A stretch of 64,000 nt of DNA from Chryseobacterium oleae (GTDB lineage Bacteria; Bacteroidota; Bacteroidia; Flavobacteriales; Weeksellaceae), in NCBI RefSeq assembly GCF_900115055.1, contig NZ_FOVD01000006.1, positions 269,258-333,257 on the forward strand. Direction: 5' to 3'. A program made the translations under genes and the position numbers. The notes under the pieces are model-generated. The model was not told where the DNA came from. It saw only the letters and a list, made by a program, of their open reading frames with translations, and made no database searches. Every line of letters begins with the position of its first letter. Within the stretch, counting starts at the first letter, position 1. Positions 24,455-33,482 of the stretch are shown here, in pieces.

Positions 24455-25702
24455 ATGAGTATAACAGAATTCAATCCATTGTGGAAAGAGAAATTACTGA
24501 ACCGTTTTCTCGCCTATGTAAAAATATATTCAACCAGTGATGCGGAAAGCGAAGCAACCCCTTCTACCCCGCGACAGTGGGACATTGCCAACTATATTGC
24601 AGAGGAACTGAAAACGATCGGCCTTGCGGATGTTTCCATTGATGACAACGGGTATATTATGGGATATGTTCCTTCTAACCTTGACAATGACAACACGCCT
24701 ACCATAGGATTTATTTCACATTATGATACCTCTCCGGATTTCAGCGGGGAAAATGTAAAACCTCAGATTTGGGAAAACTATGACGGAGGTGATCTTCTTT
24801 TAAATGAAACGACAGGATTTACCCTTTCTTCTTCAAAATTCGAGAGCTTAAAAAAATATATCGGGCAAACGCTTATTACAACAGACGGAAATACCCTTCT
24901 TGGAGCTGATGATAAAGCGGGTTGTGCAGAAATTGTAACCGCTGCTGAATACCTTATCGCTCACCCGGAAATCAAGCACGGAAGAATTGCGGTAGGATTT
25001 ACACCGGATGAAGAAATCGGAAGAGGCGCTCACAAATTTGATGTTGCTAAATTCGGTGCAGAATGGGCTTACACGATGGATGGAAGTGAAGTTGGAGAAT
25101 TGGAGTATGAAAACTTTAATGCTGCAGGAGCTGTGGTAAAAATCCACGGACTGAGCGTTCACCCGGGTTATGCTTATGGAAAAATGATCAACGCAGGTCT
25201 TTTGGCCGCAGAATTTATACAGTTGCTTCCTGCCAATGAAACTCCGGCTACGACCAAAGGTTTTGATGGCTTCTATCACTTAATGGATATCACAGCTGAT
25301 ATTTCTGAGGCTAAGCTTCAATACATCATCCGTGATCATGATGAAGATAAGTATGAGGCCAGAAAAAAATTCATGGAGGAAAAAGTAGCTGAATTCAACC
25401 AAAAACATGGTGAAGGAACGGCTGAAGTTGAAATCAAAGAACAATACCGTAACATGAAGCAGCAGTTCGAAGGAAAAATGCACATCATTGACCTTGCTGC
25501 CAAAGCGATGAAAGAAGCTGATATCGAGCCTAAAATCAAAGCTATCAGAGGAGGAACAGACGGCGCTCAGCTATCCTATATGGGTCTACCTTGTCCAAAT
25601 ATTTTTGCAGGAGGAATGAACTTCCACGGACCTTACGAATATGTGGCGCTGGAAAGCATGGAAAAGGCAGTTGAAGTGATTATTAATATCGTAAAAGCTT
25701 AA
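24455..25702 (+). CDS. pepT: Peptidase T (tripeptide aminopeptidase)
   Basis: 415 residues of the M20 dizinc peptidases. SHYDTSPD carries His89 and Asp91, LLGADDKAG is the bridging Asp, and TPDEEIGRG the catalytic and metal Glu pair; FHGPYEYV near the C-terminus is the final His ligand. A dimerisation domain lies in the middle (~215-330). It removes N-terminal residues from tripeptides in the cytoplasm. The next gene starts 5 bp later. Confidence 0.95.
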   Translation: MSITEFNPLWKEKLLNRFLAYVKIYSTSDAESEATPSTPRQWDIANYIAEELKTIGLADVSIDDNGYIMGYVPSNLDNDNTPTIGFISHYDTSPDFSGENVKPQIWENYDGGDLLLNETTGFTLSSSKFESLKKYIGQTLITTDGNTLLGADDKAGCAEIVTAAEYLIAHPEIKHGRIAVGFTPDEEIGRGAHKFDVAKFGAEWAYTMDGSEVGELEYENFNAAGAVVKIHGLSVHPGYAYGKMINAGLLAAEFIQLLPANETPATTKGFDGFYHLMDITADISEAKLQYIIRDHDEDKYEARKKFMEEKVAEFNQKHGEGTAEVEIKEQYRNMKQQFEGKMHIIDLAAKAMKEADIEPKIKAIRGGTDGAQLSYMGLPCPNIFAGGMNFHGPYEYVALESMEKAVEVIINIVKA

Positions 25703-25707
25703 TACTG

Positions 25708-26277
25708 ATGAAAAAACTTTCAGCATTAGCCCTTCTGTTCATTTTTACATTCAGCAGTGCGCAGGTCTCTGAATTTGAGAAGGCTGATTCAAAATACGAC
25801 AGAAAATTAAAGTCTCTGTACAAGAAATATCCGAAGCCTAATGATGAAAGAACCAAACAGGAGTGGCTCCTTACGGAAGCAAAAATAGCGTCTTATCAAA
25901 GTGCCTTAGAGAAGATTTCTGAGGAGGAAAAGAAAATGATAACTGATGCTCCGCCTCCTATGGCACCTAAAATTACCAAAGAAGCGGAATACGAAACCGG
26001 AAAGGCGGCTTTTCAAAAGCTTTTAAATGAAGCTGTAGACCTTACTTTTCTGAATTTTGCAGTCAATCCCTACAAAGTAACCCTAAAATTTACTTTAGAT
26101 TCTAATGGGAATGTCTATAATGCGAAAGTAAAAGGGAATAATGAAGACGTAAACTCCTTTATAGAAGCCGGTTTTTACCGTATCAAGGATAAAGGTAAAT
26201 GGAAACCTGCAGAATCCAACGGACGGCCAGTCCTTTCTGTGGTAAGTCTTCCTCTACAGTTAAACTTCAGTAAATAA
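25708..26277 (+). CDS. Secreted protein with TonB C-terminal-like domain
   Basis: 189 residues. Signal peptide MKKLSALALLFIFTFSSAQ, a charged coiled region (~22-85), and a C-terminal ~75-residue domain with strand-turn-strand LKFTLDSNGNVYNAKVKG and GKWKPAESNGRPV, the pattern of TonB C-terminal domains. There is no membrane anchor beyond the signal, so it is not a standard TonB. It follows pepT by 5 bp and may share its transcript. A strong terminator follows. Confidence 0.7.
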   Translation: MKKLSALALLFIFTFSSAQVSEFEKADSKYDRKLKSLYKKYPKPNDERTKQEWLLTEAKIASYQSALEKISEEEKKMITDAPPPMAPKITKEAEYETGKAAFQKLLNEAVDLTFLNFAVNPYKVTLKFTLDSNGNVYNAKVKGNNEDVNSFIEAGFYRIKDKGKWKPAESNGRPVLSVVSLPLQLNFSK

Positions 26278-26285
26278 TACAGATC

Positions 26286-26316
26286 AACCCATTGCAGAAG
26301 CAGTGGGTTTTTCTTT
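26286..26316 (+). terminator. Intrinsic terminator after the pepT unit
   Basis: AACCCATTGC-agaa-GCAGTGGGTT with one wobble pair, then a T-rich run. Ends the 24455-26277 transcript. Confidence 0.75.
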
Positions 26317-26388
26317 TTCATTACGTTCAATTTTTCACCTTATTTCTCTTATTGATGAAAAGTATTTAGTTTTTTGATTATATTTACT

Positions 26389-26396
26389 TAAACATC
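26389..26396 (+). promoter_or_regulatory. Promoter-like TATATTTA before GG-leader peptide
   Basis: One base off TAnnTTTG, 29 bp before the ATG at 26426; the same TTATATTTAC word precedes the peptide operon at 5385. Confidence 0.35.
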
Positions 26397-26425
26397 AGAC
26401 TATTAACTTTAAAAATCAATTTACT

Positions 26426-26677
26426 ATGAAAAAAATCAGAAAATTTTCAAGAAAAGATCTGTCAACAATCCTGGGCGGAGGTATAGGTGGCTGCCATATG
26501 AACGGAGATTCTGCGTATTGCTGGACAGATTGTGAATGTACTTTCGGAAAAGCCTGTGAAATGGACGATGACGGAAATCCCGGAAGATGTGTTTCCGTAG
26601 GCGGTGGAAATCCCGGCGGTGGCGGTACCGGAGGATGCATTCCACCATCCAATTGCGAAGATTTAGAACCATTTTAA
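26426..26677 (+). CDS. GG-leader, Cys- and Gly-rich secreted peptide
   Basis: 83 residues. The leader MKKIRKFSRKDLSTILGG ends in Gly-Gly; the core (~64 residues) has seven Cys, including WTDCECTFGKACEMDDD, and a Gly/Pro-rich tail (GGGNPGGGGTGG) before another Cys pair. The leader matches the one at 5385 in layout. Disulfide-linked secreted peptide is the simplest reading. The gene stands alone with its own terminator at 26687; no exporter is adjacent. Function unknown. Confidence 0.75.
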   Translation: MKKIRKFSRKDLSTILGGGIGGCHMNGDSAYCWTDCECTFGKACEMDDDGNPGRCVSVGGGNPGGGGTGGCIPPSNCEDLEPF

Positions 26678-26686
26678 CAGATATCT

Positions 26687-26716
26687 ATCGGAAGTACTCT
26701 CTTCCGATTTTTTTTT
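26687..26716 (+). terminator. Intrinsic terminator after GG-leader peptide
   Basis: ATCGGAAG-tactct-CTTCCGAT followed by eight T. Confidence 0.85.
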
Positions 26717-26828
26717 GCTTTTCCCGCTAAAAACAGGTCCTTGTCAAAGCATCTCTGCAGTTCATCAAATAAAGTTTTATCCCGCTTTTCATAGCTGTTG
26801 CTTTGCATCAAATTATTAAAAGCAATTT

Positions 26829-27425
26829 ATGAAACAGCAGTTTTTAGCACTAAGCACATTTTTATTATGCATCATTGGTTTTATAGAGACCAAAGCGCAA
26901 CAAACACATGCTTTCCACATCGGGATCAAAGGCGGGGCAAATTTTACAAAAACCTCTTCGGAGTCCTCCACCTTGGAAGGGAAATACGGATTCGGCTATC
27001 AGGGAGGCATCATGACCAGAATGGATATCGGAAGCCTTTATGTACAAGGAGAAGCCTTATTCAACAAAAGAAAAACCTCTTTCGACACTAAAGATGGAAC
27101 CTCAGCCAAATTAAGCTGGAATTCTGTTGATATTCCGGTAGTAGTCGGTTATAAATTCATCAATACGAAAGATTTTAATGTAAGAGCATTTGCCGGCGGG
27201 GTTTACAGTTATGCTTTTAAAAACAATCTGTCAACGTCCAAAGCATTACAGGAGGGTTTTAAGAGTTTTGATAAATCGAATATCGGAATTACGGGAGGTA
27301 TTGGTGTGGATTATAAAAATTTCACAGCAGATCTGAGATATGAAACCGGGCTTTCGAGCATCAGCAAAGAGTTTAAATCTAAGCCGCACAGCTTTACGCT
27401 AGGAATCGGATACTTCCTGTTTTAA
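26829..27425 (+). CDS. PorT-like outer-membrane beta-barrel protein
   Basis: 198 residues. Signal peptide ending TKAQ, then alternating beta strands (HIGIKGGANFTK; YGFGYQGGIMTRMDIG; LYVQGEALFNKR; FNVRAFAGGVYSYAF) ending in FTLGIGYFLF, an aromatic C-terminus typical of outer-membrane barrels of about eight strands. It matches the outer-membrane beta-barrel domain common in Bacteroidetes. No specific partner is implied by the neighbours. Confidence 0.82.
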   Translation: MKQQFLALSTFLLCIIGFIETKAQQTHAFHIGIKGGANFTKTSSESSTLEGKYGFGYQGGIMTRMDIGSLYVQGEALFNKRKTSFDTKDGTSAKLSWNSVDIPVVVGYKFINTKDFNVRAFAGGVYSYAFKNNLSTSKALQEGFKSFDKSNIGITGGIGVDYKNFTADLRYETGLSSISKEFKSKPHSFTLGIGYFLF

Positions 27426-27448
27426 AAACTTAAATTATCTTTACATAT

Positions 27449-27481
27449 TAGAAACTGCGCCCTGCAGTTTCTAATTTTTTA
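27449..27481 (+). terminator. Intrinsic terminator after barrel gene
   Basis: TTAGAAACTGC-gccct-GCAGTTTCTAA with perfect 11-bp arms followed by T-run. Confidence 0.87.
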
Positions 27482-27503
27482 TAAATCTACTTGATCCTCT
27501 TCC

Positions 27504-28565
27504 ATGACAAAACCTTTTATTTTAAGAGAATATATTTTTGTTACGATGTTCTGGCTCGTTTTTGCAGCAGCTGTGTACATCAACTTTCAGGCTAATTCTG
27601 ACAAACCTTCCGCACTGTTCCAGACCATTGTCCTTGTTATTGCATCATTTTTTTTCACTCACTTTCTCACCACAAGGCTTCTTCCGAATGCTTTACGAGC
27701 AAAAAGGATGAAATTATTTCTGATTCAGGCGACCGGAGTTATTCTATTATTAAGCTTTATTTATTCTATGATCTTCACCTATATTGAAGTGAATTCCAAG
27801 AATGAACTTCCTCATGATTTCGTTGATCATCTTCCTTTTTTATGGAAAGGATTCTATCTGGCGCTGCCTGCTTCTTTTCTGATTAACGGATCTGCCTGCG
27901 GAATTAAATTTTATCAGGAACACGGAAGAATAGAACGCGATCATATCTTGTTGCAACAGGCTCATCTGGAGAACCAGCTGAAGTTATTACAGGATCAGAT
28001 CAATCCTCATGTGGTTTTCAATATTCTGAATCACATTCATATTCTGATGAAAACGGATACGAAACTTGCAGATTATCTGCTGCTTAAGTTTTCAGATATT
28101 TTACGTTATCAGCTTTATCACTGCAGCCAGAATCTGGTGCCTTTGAGCCAGGATATTGAGCATCTCCAAAATCTGGTGGAAGTGGAAAAACTAAGATGGG
28201 GCAACGAACTGGAAGTAAATGCAGACTGGAGTATCGGACATAAGAAGCCATTCATTGCGCCTCTTCTGCTGGTTCCATTCATCGAAAACGCCTTTAAATA
28301 TGTTTGCAGACTGCCCGGACATAGAGGGTATGTAAAGATTTCCTGTATGGAGAAAGACGGTTTTCTTTTATTTTATGTCGAAAACTGTTATTCAGAGCTG
28401 GCAACCCACAAAAAGAAGGAAGGTTCTGGTGGAATCGGGCTTCAAAATGTACAAAAACGTTTAAAATTACAGTATCCGAATGCCCACGAGCTTACCATTG
28501 TGGCAGCCGATAATGTATACAAAGTAACTTTAACCCTACAATTATCCGACAATAATGAGCAGTAA
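27504..28565 (+). CDS. LytS-family sensor histidine kinase
   Basis: 353 residues. Four membrane segments at ~10-30, 38-60, 70-95 and 112-134, then a HisKA-7TM/LytS type kinase core. The phospho-accepting His169 is in QINPHVVFNILN (usual LytS form INPHFLFN), and the ATP N-box is PFIENAFKY with Asn262, followed by GGIGLQNVQKRL. The sensor has no large periplasmic domain, so the signal may be within the membrane. It overlaps the downstream response regulator by 11 bp. Confidence 0.9.
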   Translation: MTKPFILREYIFVTMFWLVFAAAVYINFQANSDKPSALFQTIVLVIASFFFTHFLTTRLLPNALRAKRMKLFLIQATGVILLLSFIYSMIFTYIEVNSKNELPHDFVDHLPFLWKGFYLALPASFLINGSACGIKFYQEHGRIERDHILLQQAHLENQLKLLQDQINPHVVFNILNHIHILMKTDTKLADYLLLKFSDILRYQLYHCSQNLVPLSQDIEHLQNLVEVEKLRWGNELEVNADWSIGHKKPFIAPLLLVPFIENAFKYVCRLPGHRGYVKISCMEKDGFLLFYVENCYSELATHKKKEGSGGIGLQNVQKRLKLQYPNAHELTIVAADNVYKVTLTLQLSDNNEQ

Positions 28566-29289
28566 TATCCCTAAAATGAAATGCCTGATCATCGATGATG
28601 AACCTTTAGCGAGATTCCACCTTAAAGAACTGGCAGACCAGATCGACTTTTTATCCGTGGAAGGTACCTGCGCCACCGCACTGGAAGCCGATGCTATCGT
28701 TAAGGAAAAGGAAATTGATCTTCTTTTTCTGGATATCAATATGCCTTATTTAACCGGCCTGGAATTTCTGGAGCAGCTGGAAAACCCACCTTTATCTATT
28801 CTCACAACCGCTTATTCTGAATATGCGCTGGAAGGTTACCGTCTGCAGGTGGTAGATTATCTTCTGAAACCCATTGCATTCAACCGTTTTTATCAGGCGG
28901 TGAACAAAGCTCAGCAGCAGTTTATTGTCTCTGAAAAGATGAAGAAGAACTCTCCTTTTGATGATCCTTTTCTCTATGTAAGGCAATCCGACAGCTTTAT
29001 CAAGGTATCCTGGGTGGATATTCTGTATATCGAAAGTATGCAGAATTATACCAAACTGCATTTTAAAGACAAATCCCTGGTGATCCACCAAACGATGAAG
29101 GCTATTGAAGAATCACTGCCTTCTGAGCATTTTTTCAGAATTCATAAATCATTCCTGATCAATATTACCCATATTGATATGATCTCCGGCGGACGTCTGT
29201 TCATCAACAAAACAGAGCTTCCTATTTCGCGTACAAGGAAAGAGGAACTGCTGAATCAGGTGGTGTATAAGAAGCTTATTAGTAAGTAG
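28555..29289 (+). CDS. LytTR-family response regulator
   Basis: 244 residues. Receiver domain at ~8-125 with Asp60 (LLFLDINMP) as phosphorylation site and Lys in LLKPIAF; LytTR DNA-binding domain at ~140-240 (ILYIESMQNYTKLHF; FFRIHKSFLINITHI). Starts at 28555 or at 28576 (MKCLIIDDEP) are both possible; 28555 gives the 11-bp overlap with the kinase. It should bind promoters as a dimer of LytTR domains; targets are unknown, the nearest candidate being the outer-membrane gene at 29538. Confidence 0.9.
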   Translation: MSSNIPKMKCLIIDDEPLARFHLKELADQIDFLSVEGTCATALEADAIVKEKEIDLLFLDINMPYLTGLEFLEQLENPPLSILTTAYSEYALEGYRLQVVDYLLKPIAFNRFYQAVNKAQQQFIVSEKMKKNSPFDDPFLYVRQSDSFIKVSWVDILYIESMQNYTKLHFKDKSLVIHQTMKAIEESLPSEHFFRIHKSFLINITHIDMISGGRLFINKTELPISRTRKEELLNQVVYKKLISK

Positions 29290-29537
29290 TTTAGATGGGA
29301 AGATGGAGGATGGAAGTTATCCTTGTATAAAATTAAATGATTGTCTTTTTGTTTGAATCCTATCAGTTATGAATAGGGATGGAAGATGGGAGCGGGAAGA
29401 GGGAGGTTATTGAAGTTGCTAACAATAACTCTATGCCTTTTTTTAATCCATAAACACACTCATAATTAACCGACTACAAGTTAATAATCGTTGGATAGTA
29501 ACTTCCCTCTCCCATCTTCCATCTTCCATCTTTGCCT
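29290..29537. repeat. Degenerate 'GATGGAAGATGGGAG' inverted repeats
   Basis: GATGGGAAGATGGAGGATGG at 29294, GGATGGAAGATGGGAGCGGG near 29379, and the inverted CTCTCCCATCTTCCATCTTC near 29507. The last sequence also occurs shortened at 8022-8036. Between convergent transcripts; no gene. Confidence 0.65.
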
Positions 29538-30440
29538 TTACGGCAAATTCCACCTCAGCGACACCGCTACATACAATGAGCTGGCAAACTTCGGATCCAT
29601 CATTTTTTTGTCTTTGAAAATATTCTTGATCTTTCTGTCGTTTTCACTGAAACTTCTCAGCAAAGCTGTTCCACCTGTCAACCGAAGGCTTAGATGATCA
29701 TTCAGTTTCAGTTCCGGCCTGATCCCCGCTGTGATCTGTTGGTATCCAAGAAGCATTGATTTCCCGTCTTTATTTCTTTCCACAGTCATTCCGCTAAGGT
29801 TAACAACCGCTTTTAAAGCAAATTTATCTGAAAACAGATAACCCGCTTCCATTCCCTCCGGGAAATTGATGTTGAATTTAATTTTTCCGTTTGTTTTCCA
29901 GTCGAAATAGATCCAGGGTAAGATCATTGGAACCCCGAAAGCCGTGGTCAGGACAGGTCCTGCTCCAAGTGCCAGATTAGGATTGAAATGTCTGATAAAC
30001 AGAATACCACCCTGTCCTAGAATATCATCGGAACTCACCTGCTCAAGGTCTGTATACACCCCTACGGCAGCAGTCATCATCATACTCCATTTCTTTCCTA
30101 AAGGTCTCATGTGCTGGATTCCGACCTGTGCATTCAGCATCTGATCAGGAAACAGCTGCTTTTCGTAGTCTTTATGCTTCATTTTTGCATACGATCCACT
30201 CAACAGAAGTGACCAAGCTTTTACCCTTCCACTGCTGTCCTTCTTCATGGACAGTGGAATGCTAAGGTTAAGATCTGCTCTTTTAAAATCACTCTTGGAA
30301 TTTGTTTTCGTACTGTCTTCAGGACGAATGTAGTTGGAAAACGGAATATATTCCGTTTTAAGTTCGCCGGATATTCCGGACTGAGCAGTGACCCAATAAC
30401 CCAACAGACAGCTGGCAGCGGCCAAAAGATTTCTCTTCAT
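29538..30440 (-). CDS. Outer-membrane barrel protein (DUF6268-like)
   Basis: 300 residues. Signal peptide ending VTAQ, then about a dozen amphipathic strands (WSLLLSGSYAKMK; KWSMMMTAAVGVYTD; NLALGAGPVLTTAFG; SLRLTGGTALLRSFSE) and a C-terminus SLYVAVSLRWNLP. This resembles the Bacteroidetes DUF6268 family of predicted outer-membrane proteins; function unknown. It is alone on the minus strand. Confidence 0.75.
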   Translation of the reverse strand: MKRNLLAAASCLLGYWVTAQSGISGELKTEYIPFSNYIRPEDSTKTNSKSDFKRADLNLSIPLSMKKDSSGRVKAWSLLLSGSYAKMKHKDYEKQLFPDQMLNAQVGIQHMRPLGKKWSMMMTAAVGVYTDLEQVSSDDILGQGGILFIRHFNPNLALGAGPVLTTAFGVPMILPWIYFDWKTNGKIKFNINFPEGMEAGYLFSDKFALKAVVNLSGMTVERNKDGKSMLLGYQQITAGIRPELKLNDHLSLRLTGGTALLRSFSENDRKIKNIFKDKKMMDPKFASSLYVAVSLRWNLP

Positions 30441-30576
30441 AATTTAAATTTTATGCAAAGAGATACTTTTGGAGGTCGGTTTCAAAAATTACTTGATTAA
30501 GTGTCCGAATGGTATGACCAAAAGGAAAAATGACGGGATGATAATAAATATGGATGACATAAAAGAGCGGTGACAT

Positions 30577-30605
30577 AAAAATAGGACTTCATCCTATTTT
30601 TTGAC
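30577..30605 (-). terminator. Terminator of the MFS gene
   Basis: AAAAATAGGA-cttca-TCCTATTTTT symmetrical stem with T-runs in both directions; it lies just after the MFS stop on the minus strand. Confidence 0.75.
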
Positions 30606-31822
30606 TAAATCGCCCCTTTGGGGCTCTCCAATCCTATAGACGCTTTTTTACCTTTAAATGAACGGTAGGCAAACCAAACCGCAATGATTGCAATCCCCGC
30701 ACGCATGAAGACCATCGGCATGATGGAATCTGCTTCTAGAAACCCGGCCAGTCCTGAGAGTAAAAAAGTAACCATCAGCTGCATAAATCCCATCACGGCA
30801 GCTGCTGTTCCGCGCCCTTCTTTAAAGGGGGATAAAGCATGAGCAGAAGTAATAGGAAAAAGAACGCCTATCGCCAGCAATGACAGATACAGCATCATAA
30901 TTTCAAGGGCTACTGAAAGGTTTCCTGCTGCAATAAGGATGTGAAGGCTACATACAATAAGCAATAAAAGGGTTGCTGCCAATAATAGCTTAGTGTCACT
31001 TATTCTTTTAATCAATTTAGGAGTAAGATATGCTGCTGTTATTAAGGCTAATGAATTAAACCCAAATATAAAGCTGAAAACACCGCTGGAGAATCCGTGA
31101 AGTTCCATAAATAAAAACGGGGCATTGGAAATGTAAATAATCAGAGAGGCAAAAGCAATGCTCCCAATCATTGTACTGCTGATAAATTCTTTGTTTGAAA
31201 GTATGGTTTTCAGGTGATCTTTTAATCCTTTTTCGTCTTCTGCATTTTCCGGAAGTGTCATTTTCGAATTGGTTTCAGGAACGTATTTGTATACCATGAA
31301 AAGGGTTATAAGACCTAGAATCGTTAAGAAAGCAAACGAGCTGTTCCATCCCCAGAACTTAAGAAATACACTTCCCAGTAACGGAGCTACAATCGGAGCA
31401 ATTCCACTGATCTGGGATTGCTGTGAAAAGATGGATACAGACTTCTGCCTGTCATAAAGATCAATAACTATGGCACGACCAATGACGATTCCGGCACTTC
31501 CCCCAAAAGCCTGTAAGAAACGCATCGCCCACAATACGTAAATATTTTCTGTGAAAAATATCGCAGTGGCTCCGATAATAAAAAGTAAAAGCCCGCAATA
31601 CAACATTGGTTTACGGCCTGTTTTATCTGATAAAGGACCCCAAAGCAGCTGTCCGAAGGCAAATCCTGCAAAAAACACAGAGATAGAAATCTGAATATGC
31701 CCGATATCGGTCTGGAAAATCTGAGCCATGCTTGGGAAGGCCGGCAGATAAAGGTCTATACTCAGTGATTCAAGGGTGTTAAGGAGTGCCAGAATAAACA
31801 CTACGATACTTAAATTTCTCAT
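30605..31822 (-). CDS. MFS multidrug efflux transporter, Bcr/CflA type
   Basis: 405 residues with 12 hydrophobic segments. SLSIDLYLPAFPSMAQIF in TM1 and the loop WGPLSDKTGRKPMLYCG between TM2 and TM3 are the Bcr/CflA drug-proton antiporter signatures. It should export drugs or small peptides across the inner membrane. An AraC-type regulator lies 295 bp upstream in the same direction and may control it. Its 5' region contains a small hairpin CCGCaaaaGGCGG at ~31852. Confidence 0.9.
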   Translation of the reverse strand: MRNLSIVVFILALLNTLESLSIDLYLPAFPSMAQIFQTDIGHIQISISVFFAGFAFGQLLWGPLSDKTGRKPMLYCGLLLFIIGATAIFFTENIYVLWAMRFLQAFGGSAGIVIGRAIVIDLYDRQKSVSIFSQQSQISGIAPIVAPLLGSVFLKFWGWNSSFAFLTILGLITLFMVYKYVPETNSKMTLPENAEDEKGLKDHLKTILSNKEFISSTMIGSIAFASLIIYISNAPFLFMELHGFSSGVFSFIFGFNSLALITAAYLTPKLIKRISDTKLLLAATLLLLIVCSLHILIAAGNLSVALEIMMLYLSLLAIGVLFPITSAHALSPFKEGRGTAAAVMGFMQLMVTFLLSGLAGFLEADSIMPMVFMRAGIAIIAVWFAYRSFKGKKASIGLESPKGAI

Positions 31823-32117
31823 AAAAGGTCAGTCAATCATTAAAGGTTCCGCAAAAGGCGGTTTTTTCGTCCTGCAAAATTCCTCTAAAAAACAAAGCTT
31901 TACCATACAGGAACTGAAGGAAGACCAGCACAAACTGAGGATGAATTTGAGAGTTTTGGCAAGTGATAAGTTATAAATGATGAGTTATGAGTTATGTAAC
32001 GCGGGTTTTTGAGTTGGAAGCTTTTCACCATTGACGTTCCTCAATCTTAGCCTTACCCTTAACCTAGAGATCTGACATCTGATGTCTTGTGTCTTGTGTC
32101 TTGTGTCTAACATCTAA
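31823..32117. repeat. Repeat-rich gap upstream of the MFS gene
   Basis: 295 bp. A hairpin plus T-run (CCGCaaaaGGCGGTTTTTT) near 31852-31867 is oriented for the plus strand. From 31960 it carries the degenerate words AGTTATAAATGATGAGTTAT and GTTGGAAGCTTTTCACCATT, which recur at 44050-44150, then GTCTTGTGTCTTGTGTCTTG triplication at ~32083-32107. No gene. Confidence 0.6.
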
Positions 32118-32936
32118 CTACTCTTTTCCAGCCTTAAATCCATCTGGGTTCTGGCCTGTATGCTTTTTGAAAAAGCGGGAGAAGTAAGAGGCATCGCTGA
32201 ACCCCAGTTTAAAAGCAATTTCTTTAACGGTTAAAGCCCCAAAACTGAGTTCTCTTTTGGCTTCGAGCACCAATCGCTGGGCAATCATCTTTTTCACCGT
32301 CGTTCCTCTGAAAAGACGAACAATATCATTCAGGTGATGAGCACTTACTTTGATCTGATCTGCGTAGAATCCGGTATCCTTCTCAACTGTGTAATATTCC
32401 TCGATCAGGCTTACCAGTTTCTGGATGCGTTGTCTGTCGTTAATTGAAGGATCCTGCAAATTGATCTGTTCTGTGATGATGATGCAGAATGCTCTCAGGT
32501 AGGTTTTTAATAAATCTATCCTTGATGTTCCATTGTATTCCTCTTGAATAAGCGAGACAATGGTGCTGCAGGTTTCAGCATTTTGAGGATCTAATGAAAA
32601 AGGGCACGTGCCACCTGTGAGGATTGTTTCTATATCGCAGGCTTCTTTAAATATTTCCCGGCTTATGGCTAGCACATAGCCTTTTTCACCTCTAAGCTTC
32701 ATATTGAAAACCTGCCCCGGTGCGATGATGCAGATTTGGTTATTTTTGAGTGAATGATGCTCAAAATCCAGTTCTAAGCTGCTGTTTTCCTTCACCTGCC
32801 TGAACCAGATGATTTCAAAGAAGTTATGCCGGTGAACATCATTAAAGTTCTCCGGATGTCCGCTATCCAGAGTCATCAGCTGAAACTGTTCGGAGGTCAG
32901 GTGATGCACGGGGATACTTTTTTCAGACAGATTCAT
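32118..32936 (-). CDS. AraC-family transcriptional regulator
   Basis: 272 residues. N-terminal cupin-like sensor (~15-110, DVHRHNFFEIIWFR) and two C-terminal helix-turn-helices (~170-268): LTVKEIAFKLGFSDASYFSR is the second recognition helix with the family signature FKKHTGQNPDGFK. Likely activator of the neighbouring efflux gene or of its operon partner. It starts 2 bp after the small membrane protein gene upstream, so it is co-transcribed with it. Confidence 0.88.
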   Translation of the reverse strand: MNLSEKSIPVHHLTSEQFQLMTLDSGHPENFNDVHRHNFFEIIWFRQVKENSSLELDFEHHSLKNNQICIIAPGQVFNMKLRGEKGYVLAISREIFKEACDIETILTGGTCPFSLDPQNAETCSTIVSLIQEEYNGTSRIDLLKTYLRAFCIIITEQINLQDPSINDRQRIQKLVSLIEEYYTVEKDTGFYADQIKVSAHHLNDIVRLFRGTTVKKMIAQRLVLEAKRELSFGALTVKEIAFKLGFSDASYFSRFFKKHTGQNPDGFKAGKE

Positions 32937-32938
32937 TT

Positions 32939-33385
32939 TTAGTGCTTATTAAATATTGAATTTTCTTTAACAAAATCTACATCCGAAGGGTTTGTAATGA
33001 TGTAAACTTCGCCTTCATCTTTAGTATTTTTCCCTTTATAATAAATAATTTGTTTGTCAGAAACTAATTGTACACGATCTCCAATCTCCCTTTCAATATA
33101 TATCGGCAGATAGATTTCAGCCTTTTTATCTCTGATTTGGTAAGGATATATTCCCTGTTTTGATTTTTTGGAGAATTCTTTAACGGTAGAATGAAGCACA
33201 TCCACGGTCAATATACCAAAACTATGATTGTCGGACCTTTTTATATCAGAGACGGTTCCTTCCAGAACCACTCCATTTCGTAAAACTTTATTTTCTTCCG
33301 TGTACTCTTTTGCGCCATTTTTCGTTATAAAAACGACAATTACGATAAAAACAATCAATAAAACGATAAATCTTACATATTTCAT
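32939..33385 (-). CDS. Small membrane-anchored protein of unknown family
   Basis: 148 residues. One N-terminal hydrophobic segment (~4-22, IVLLIVFIVIVVFI) works as anchor or uncleaved signal, followed by a beta-rich Lys-rich domain (VLEGTVSDIKRSDNHSFGIL, DKKAEIYLPIYIEREIGDRV) suggesting an OB-like fold outside the membrane. I do not recognise the family. Its stop is 2 bp before the AraC start. Confidence 0.6.
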   Translation of the reverse strand: MKYVRFIVLLIVFIVIVVFITKNGAKEYTEENKVLRNGVVLEGTVSDIKRSDNHSFGILTVDVLHSTVKEFSKKSKQGIYPYQIRDKKAEIYLPIYIEREIGDRVQLVSDKQIIYYKGKNTKDEGEVYIITNPSDVDFVKENSIFNKH

Positions 33386-33422
33386 ATCTACTTTAAGTTA
33401 AAGTTTACAGCAGTCGTTAAAA

Positions 33423-33453
33423 CAAAAACCACAGCAAAAAAAGTGCTGCGGTT
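33423..33453 (-). terminator. Terminator of thiL
   Basis: AACCACAGC and GCTGCGGTT (one G-U pair) flank a 9-base loop; read on the minus strand it is followed by TTTTTG. It lies after the thiL stop. Confidence 0.65.
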
Positions 33454-33482
33454 TTCTACAATATTCAAAATTAAATATAATT

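Noticed and set aside
27504..29289. LytS/LytTR pair as regulator of the GG-leader peptides (quorum-sensing unit)
   Set aside because: Attractive because of GG-leader peptides nearby (26426), but the kinase lacks the AgrC-type sensor region and no peptide-processing transporter is linked; no direct evidence.
31776..31976. 66-codon plus-strand frame upstream of the MFS gene
   Set aside because: Begins inside the antisense of the MFS start and runs into repeat words; the tail NSSKKQSFTIQELKEDQHK looks protein-like but has no start or family.
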